Assembly: GCF_000220395.1 (NCBI RefSeq)
Contig: NW_004086593.1
Coordinates: 1-25,231, forward strand
Direction: 5' to 3'
DNA from: Ichthyophthirius multifiliis
Taxonomy: Eukaryota; Ciliophora; Oligohymenophorea; Hymenostomatida
DNA length: 25,231 bases
In this document: in pieces, positions 21,480-25,231 of the stretch
Layout: every line of letters starts with the position of its first letter
Position numbering within the stretch: position 1 is the stretch's first letter
The notes under the pieces: model-generated
The model's input: the letters and a program-made list of their open reading frames with translations, nothing else
Told to the model about the DNA's origin: nothing
Databases searched by the model: none
Position numbers and translations under genes: made by a program

Positions 21480-24456
21480 TCAATCTTATTAATTTTATTT
21501 TTATTATTATTAAGTTATATTTAATGAATTATAACTATCTTCTTCACTTTTTATATCATTACTAATTTTCTAGTTATTATCAAGTATTTCTTCTAATCCT
21601 TCTTGTGCGTTTTCATCCTCATCATCTAAAATATCTATACATGAATCTTCTTCTGTCTAAATTTTATCTTCTAAATATTCTTATTCAATTTTTTCATTAT
21701 TATCATTTTTTTATTAATTTTCATCATCACTTTCATCTGAATTTTAATTAAAATCTCTTATAATCCCAAATTATTTTTATTCTTATTTTTTTTATTCTAA
21801 ACTAAAAATCATATACCCGATTAGTAAACCTATAATAAACCAAAACGGTATATATAAAATTAAATTAATTGCTTTTTGTCCTTTTCTTAAGTCTTTTATT
21901 TTCATCGCAGAACAATCTTTTCCTGTAACTCCTTATCTACAATAACATATTTGATTTCTACAAATTCCATTTAAACTACATTTATTTAAACATTCCGATA
22001 AATCGCTATCTTTTTTTGATTTTTCTTTATCTTGTTCATTTTTATTCTATTATAAATTAATTGCTACTAATTACGATATTTTTTAACTTATGTCCATTTC
22101 CTACTCTTCTATTTATATTTCTTAATTTTCTTATTTTATTTCTTTTTCTTTTTTATATTTTTCTTCTTTTTTTTTTTCTTCGTTTTTATTTTTTTCTTCA
22201 TTTTAATTTTAATCTTCTTCTATTTGTACATCTTCATTTTATTTTTATACTTTTTCTATTTCTATTTCCTATTTTTATATTTTTGTTTGTCCTTCTTTTT
22301 ATTTTTCTTCTTATTTTTAGTTTTCATCCATTTTTTAAGTTTCAATATGTTTCCTTCCATTATTCAAACTCTCAAAATCAGTAGCATTAACTTATTATTA
22401 AGTTTAATTATGATGTAATGTAATATTCTGTTTTTTCTTTTTTTCCATATCAGCAACACTAACTGAACAATCAATATCTCCATATCCGTTACTAAAAAAA
22501 AAAAAATTAAAAAAAAAATTAAAAGAAATTTAAAAAAAAATAAACATCACAAATACAAATTCCAGTATCCTTATTACATTTTCCTTTCCCATTACAATTA
22601 TTAAGGCATTCGTTAAAAACAACTTATTCTCTCAAAAATTTCACAAGAATCTCCATAATATCCATTTAAACACTAGCAGCTTCCATTATCTAAACACTTT
22701 CCTTATTTCTAATCAGTACAATTAAACGGACAAGGTACATAAATCTCACAAACCTTTCCCGAAAACCCTGGAAAGCACTTGCATCTTCCATCACTTCCAC
22801 AAATTCCCCTATTAGAGCAATTTCTTTCGCATAAAAGTTGAATTTCGCAGCTTTCCCCAAAATATCCTTCCTCGCATTAACATCTATTATTCCTACAAAT
22901 TCCCTTATTATGGCATTTTTTTGGACATACATCACTTATATTCATCACAAGAAAATCATTATAACATTTTCTCATCATTTTGCACCCTCCAAATACATAC
23001 AAATCCGCTCCCATCAAAGAAATACTACTATTATCCATTTATTCTAGTATATTTTATAATGGAAATTCTAAATTAGTCCAAGTAATATCTTCTATATTTA
23101 GTTAATATACTTCATTAAAGCATTTCTCTTATTTATAATTACACCCTCCTATTATGTATATATACTTTCCATGTAAAACAGTCTAATGCCCTTATCTTTC
23201 AATTGGCTTTGTGCCAAAACTTTAACTAATAATTCTCCATTTCATATTTTCTACATCCAATTACCAAATATCATTATTTTCTCCCCCAATAGAATATCCT
23301 CCGAAAATCCAAATATAAGAATCTCTGATTAGATTCATTGAAAAATTTTCCCTAGGACGAGGCAATTCTCCATTAATAAAAGGTTTTTCCCACCTTAAAT
23401 TTACTAAATCAAGAAAAAAGACTTCATTAGAATATCCTTATTATGTATATCCTCCAAAAATCACTATTCTTCCATTATTATCTAAAATCGCTTTATGGTT
23501 GCATCTTCCAGATGGCTTTTGTCCTATTAAATTTAATTCTTCCCAAATTCTCTTTTTTATTTATTTAATTATTTTTATTTAAAAATAAAAAAAACATTTG
23601 TTAAATCTAAACGATATAAATCGCTAAAGATTCCTAAACTAGATGAACCCCCAAATATATATAAATATTATCCGACCAAAGTTGAAGAATGTCCACCTCT
23701 TGGAGAAGGTGGATCTCCAAAAATTTTAGGAAGATCCCATTTTTAATCACTATTATTATATAAAGTATTATTCTTATATATATATTTTATAATTTTTTAT
23801 TTATTACACTATGTTATAAAAGTATATATCATTCATACATTTTAAATCTAAATAACAACCTCCGAATAAAATTAAGAATTATCCGATTGCATTTAATGAA
23901 TGACCTCCTCTTTATTCAGGTATATCTCCGTCTGATATTACTGGGTACCATTAAAAAGGCTCATATATTGGAACAGTATATTTTTAAGGTCTTTTTTCAT
24001 CATTTTTAGGATCAACAGTGATTTTACTTTCCTTAAAATCAATTTCTTTTATTTTATTTATATTTATCATTTATGTTTATTTAGTTATCGGGTCATATCT
24101 TCTTAAAAAAACATCTCCGTTATCAAATTATATTATTTCATTATCAGAATCTGCCATTTTTATTATTAAAGGGGATTTGTCTTCTTATTTGATTTATTTT
24201 TCTTTTTATTCATTTTCATTTTCTTATTCTTATTGATTATGTTTTTATTGTACTTTTTTTTATATTTATTCAGTAATTGTTAAGTTGCTTTCTTTTTAAA
24301 TATTTAATGATTATTTTTATATATTTTTTTCTTAGTTTAATTTATTTTTCGGCTTTTAATTTTCTGATAATATTAACGGAATTATATTATATTAACCTTA
24401 ATATTATTTAATTGATAAAACTAAACTAATAAAACAAAAAAAATATATATATTCAT
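21480..24456 (-). CDS. Type I membrane protein with Kelch repeats and five EGF-like modules
   Basis: About 940 codons, TGA at 21480-21482. Introns are at 23807-23750, 23595-23552 and 22545-22492. The N-terminus is a signal peptide (MNIYIFFCFISLVLS) if the 8-base run at 24436-24443 gains one base. A Lys/Gln/Glu-rich segment follows. Then come at least five Kelch blades, each with R-G-G-H or similar, hydrophobic residues, G-G and a Trp (ILFGGCYLDLK; YLYIFGGSSS; IVIFGGYTQQ; YIWIFGGYSIGG; YIIGGCNYKQ; LYVFGGCK). Four EGF-like modules follow (CHNKGICRNNRCQCEEGYFG is the first), then an acidic linker and a fifth (CSLNGICRNQICYC). Last are a membrane span (FWFIIGLLIGYMIFSL) and an Asp/Glu-rich cytoplasmic tail. 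Frame changes lie near 23094-23100, 23157-23164, 22615-22619 and the last splice site. Kelch beside EGF recalls attractin/MEGF8-like surface proteins; the ligand is unknown. Confidence 0.82.
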
Positions 24457-25231
24457 TTTTTTTATAATTATATTCCTATTTTTTATTTTTTGTATATATT
24501 TTTCTTTTTCTTTTTTTAAAAGTTTTAGAAAAAATTGTTTCTTTTATTTGAAATAATATTTTTATATAAAAACGTATTTTTTAGAACTCAGACAATAAAT
24601 TAATTAATTTATTTTAAATTTGCCATTTATTATTAACAAAAAATATATTTTTAAAAAAATAATTATATTAATTATGGTTTATTATTTTTACAATATAAAT
24701 AAAAAATATAAAGAAAATGTAAAAGATTAATAAATTAACACGAAAAGATATTATTATTTATCTTTAAAAATTTAAAAATTGATAATTAATATTTTATTGG
24801 AAAAATTAATATTATTTATTTTTTAATAATTTTATATATATTTACGATTTTTTTAGAAAACTAATTTAATATATTTTGTTTTTATTTTATTTTTTTATTT
24901 CTATTTTTTTTATTTTATTTTTTTTATCTTATATATTATATTTGTATTTTTATTTTTATTAAATTGCTATAAATATGTAAATTCATATTTTAATTTTTAT
25001 ATATTAGTTTATTTTTAAAAAATTTTAATTAGTTTAATTAATTTTTTTAAAAGTAAAAAAGTTAATACAAGAAAATATTTATTTTTTGTTAATATACTCT
25101 AAGTTTAAGATATTTTTTAGAATTTTTTCATTAAGTATTTTTGTGTTCAACTTAAAATACTTTAAAATATTATTAACCAAAAATAGGATTTTATTACTAA
25201 AGTTTTAATATTTCTATTTAAAACATAATAA
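24457..25231. other. AT-rich upstream flank, no gene seen
   Basis: Upstream of the Kelch/EGF gene start. T-rich tracts and A/T-only sequence; no frame with convincing residue use on either strand. The window ends here, so promoter extent and the next gene are not visible. Confidence 0.5.

Noticed and set aside
22061-22418. Plus-strand Phe/Leu-rich frames resembling membrane segments
   Set aside because: They are antisense to the acidic Glu/Lys/Gln linker of the Kelch/EGF protein.
22690-22935. Minus-strand 81-codon frame beginning MMYVQKNA
   Set aside because: It is one phase off the EGF-like modules, whose Cys spacing identifies the real frame.
1-25231. Programmed +1 frameshifting of the Euplotes type
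   Set aside because: Breaks go in both directions, sit in homopolymers without a common shift codon, and Euplotes uses TAA/TAG as stops, whereas here they encode Gln.
1-25231. CRISPR arrays, tRNA or rRNA genes, transposon ends
   Set aside because: No spaced direct repeats, cloverleaf-like GC-rich segments, transposase-like motifs or paired terminal repeats were seen on either strand.

Overview
This looks like macronuclear DNA of a ciliate that uses the Tetrahymena/Paramecium-type nuclear code (TAA and TAG = Gln, only TGA = stop). Under the standard code almost nothing is open. With TAA/TAG read as Gln, long coding regions appear on both strands, with recognisable proteins, 33-98 nt GT..AG introns and strongly purine-rich coding strands. 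The very high A+T content (roughly 85% by eye) recalls Ichthyophthirius or another tetrahymenid. The organism is inferred from composition and code only.

Layout. 1-1209: AT-rich, no gene seen. 1210-6768 (-): very long coiled-coil protein with Gln/Asn-rich stretches and a tandem array of a 7-residue repeat. 7694-8519 (+): hydrophobic then Gln/Lys-rich protein, unassigned. 8805-10702 (-): unassigned helical protein, apparently broken by an in-frame TGA. 11055-12013 (+): unassigned protein, 3' end uncertain. 12550-12855 (+): decayed second copy of the next gene. 13411-14202 (+): secreted SIMPL-domain protein. 15983-16401 (-): gene fragment without a start codon. 16460-17601 (-): ALG7/DPAGT1, the enzyme that starts N-glycan assembly in the ER. 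18058-18646 (+): small multi-span membrane protein in five tiny exons. 19014-19555 (+): single-span membrane-anchored protein. 19678-21087 (-): helical protein with Trp-containing helices. 21480-24456 (-): large type I membrane protein with signal peptide, Kelch repeats, five EGF-like modules, a transmembrane segment and an acidic tail. 24457-25231: AT-rich, no gene seen.

Many reading frames are interrupted by one-nucleotide (once probably two-nucleotide) phase changes, nearly always in or next to A/T homopolymers, even in the conserved ALG7 gene. The simplest reading is homopolymer-length errors in the sequence. Decay or frameshifting cannot be excluded for individual genes, so exact protein sequences and some ends are provisional.

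Functionally the window is ordinary chromosome with no mobile element, RNA gene or phage-like block seen. Three products belong to the secretory route: ALG7, the signal-peptide SIMPL protein and the Kelch/EGF receptor-like protein. No operon logic is implied. Several neighbours are divergent with 350-930 bp between start codons, or convergent with as little as 122 bp between stops.
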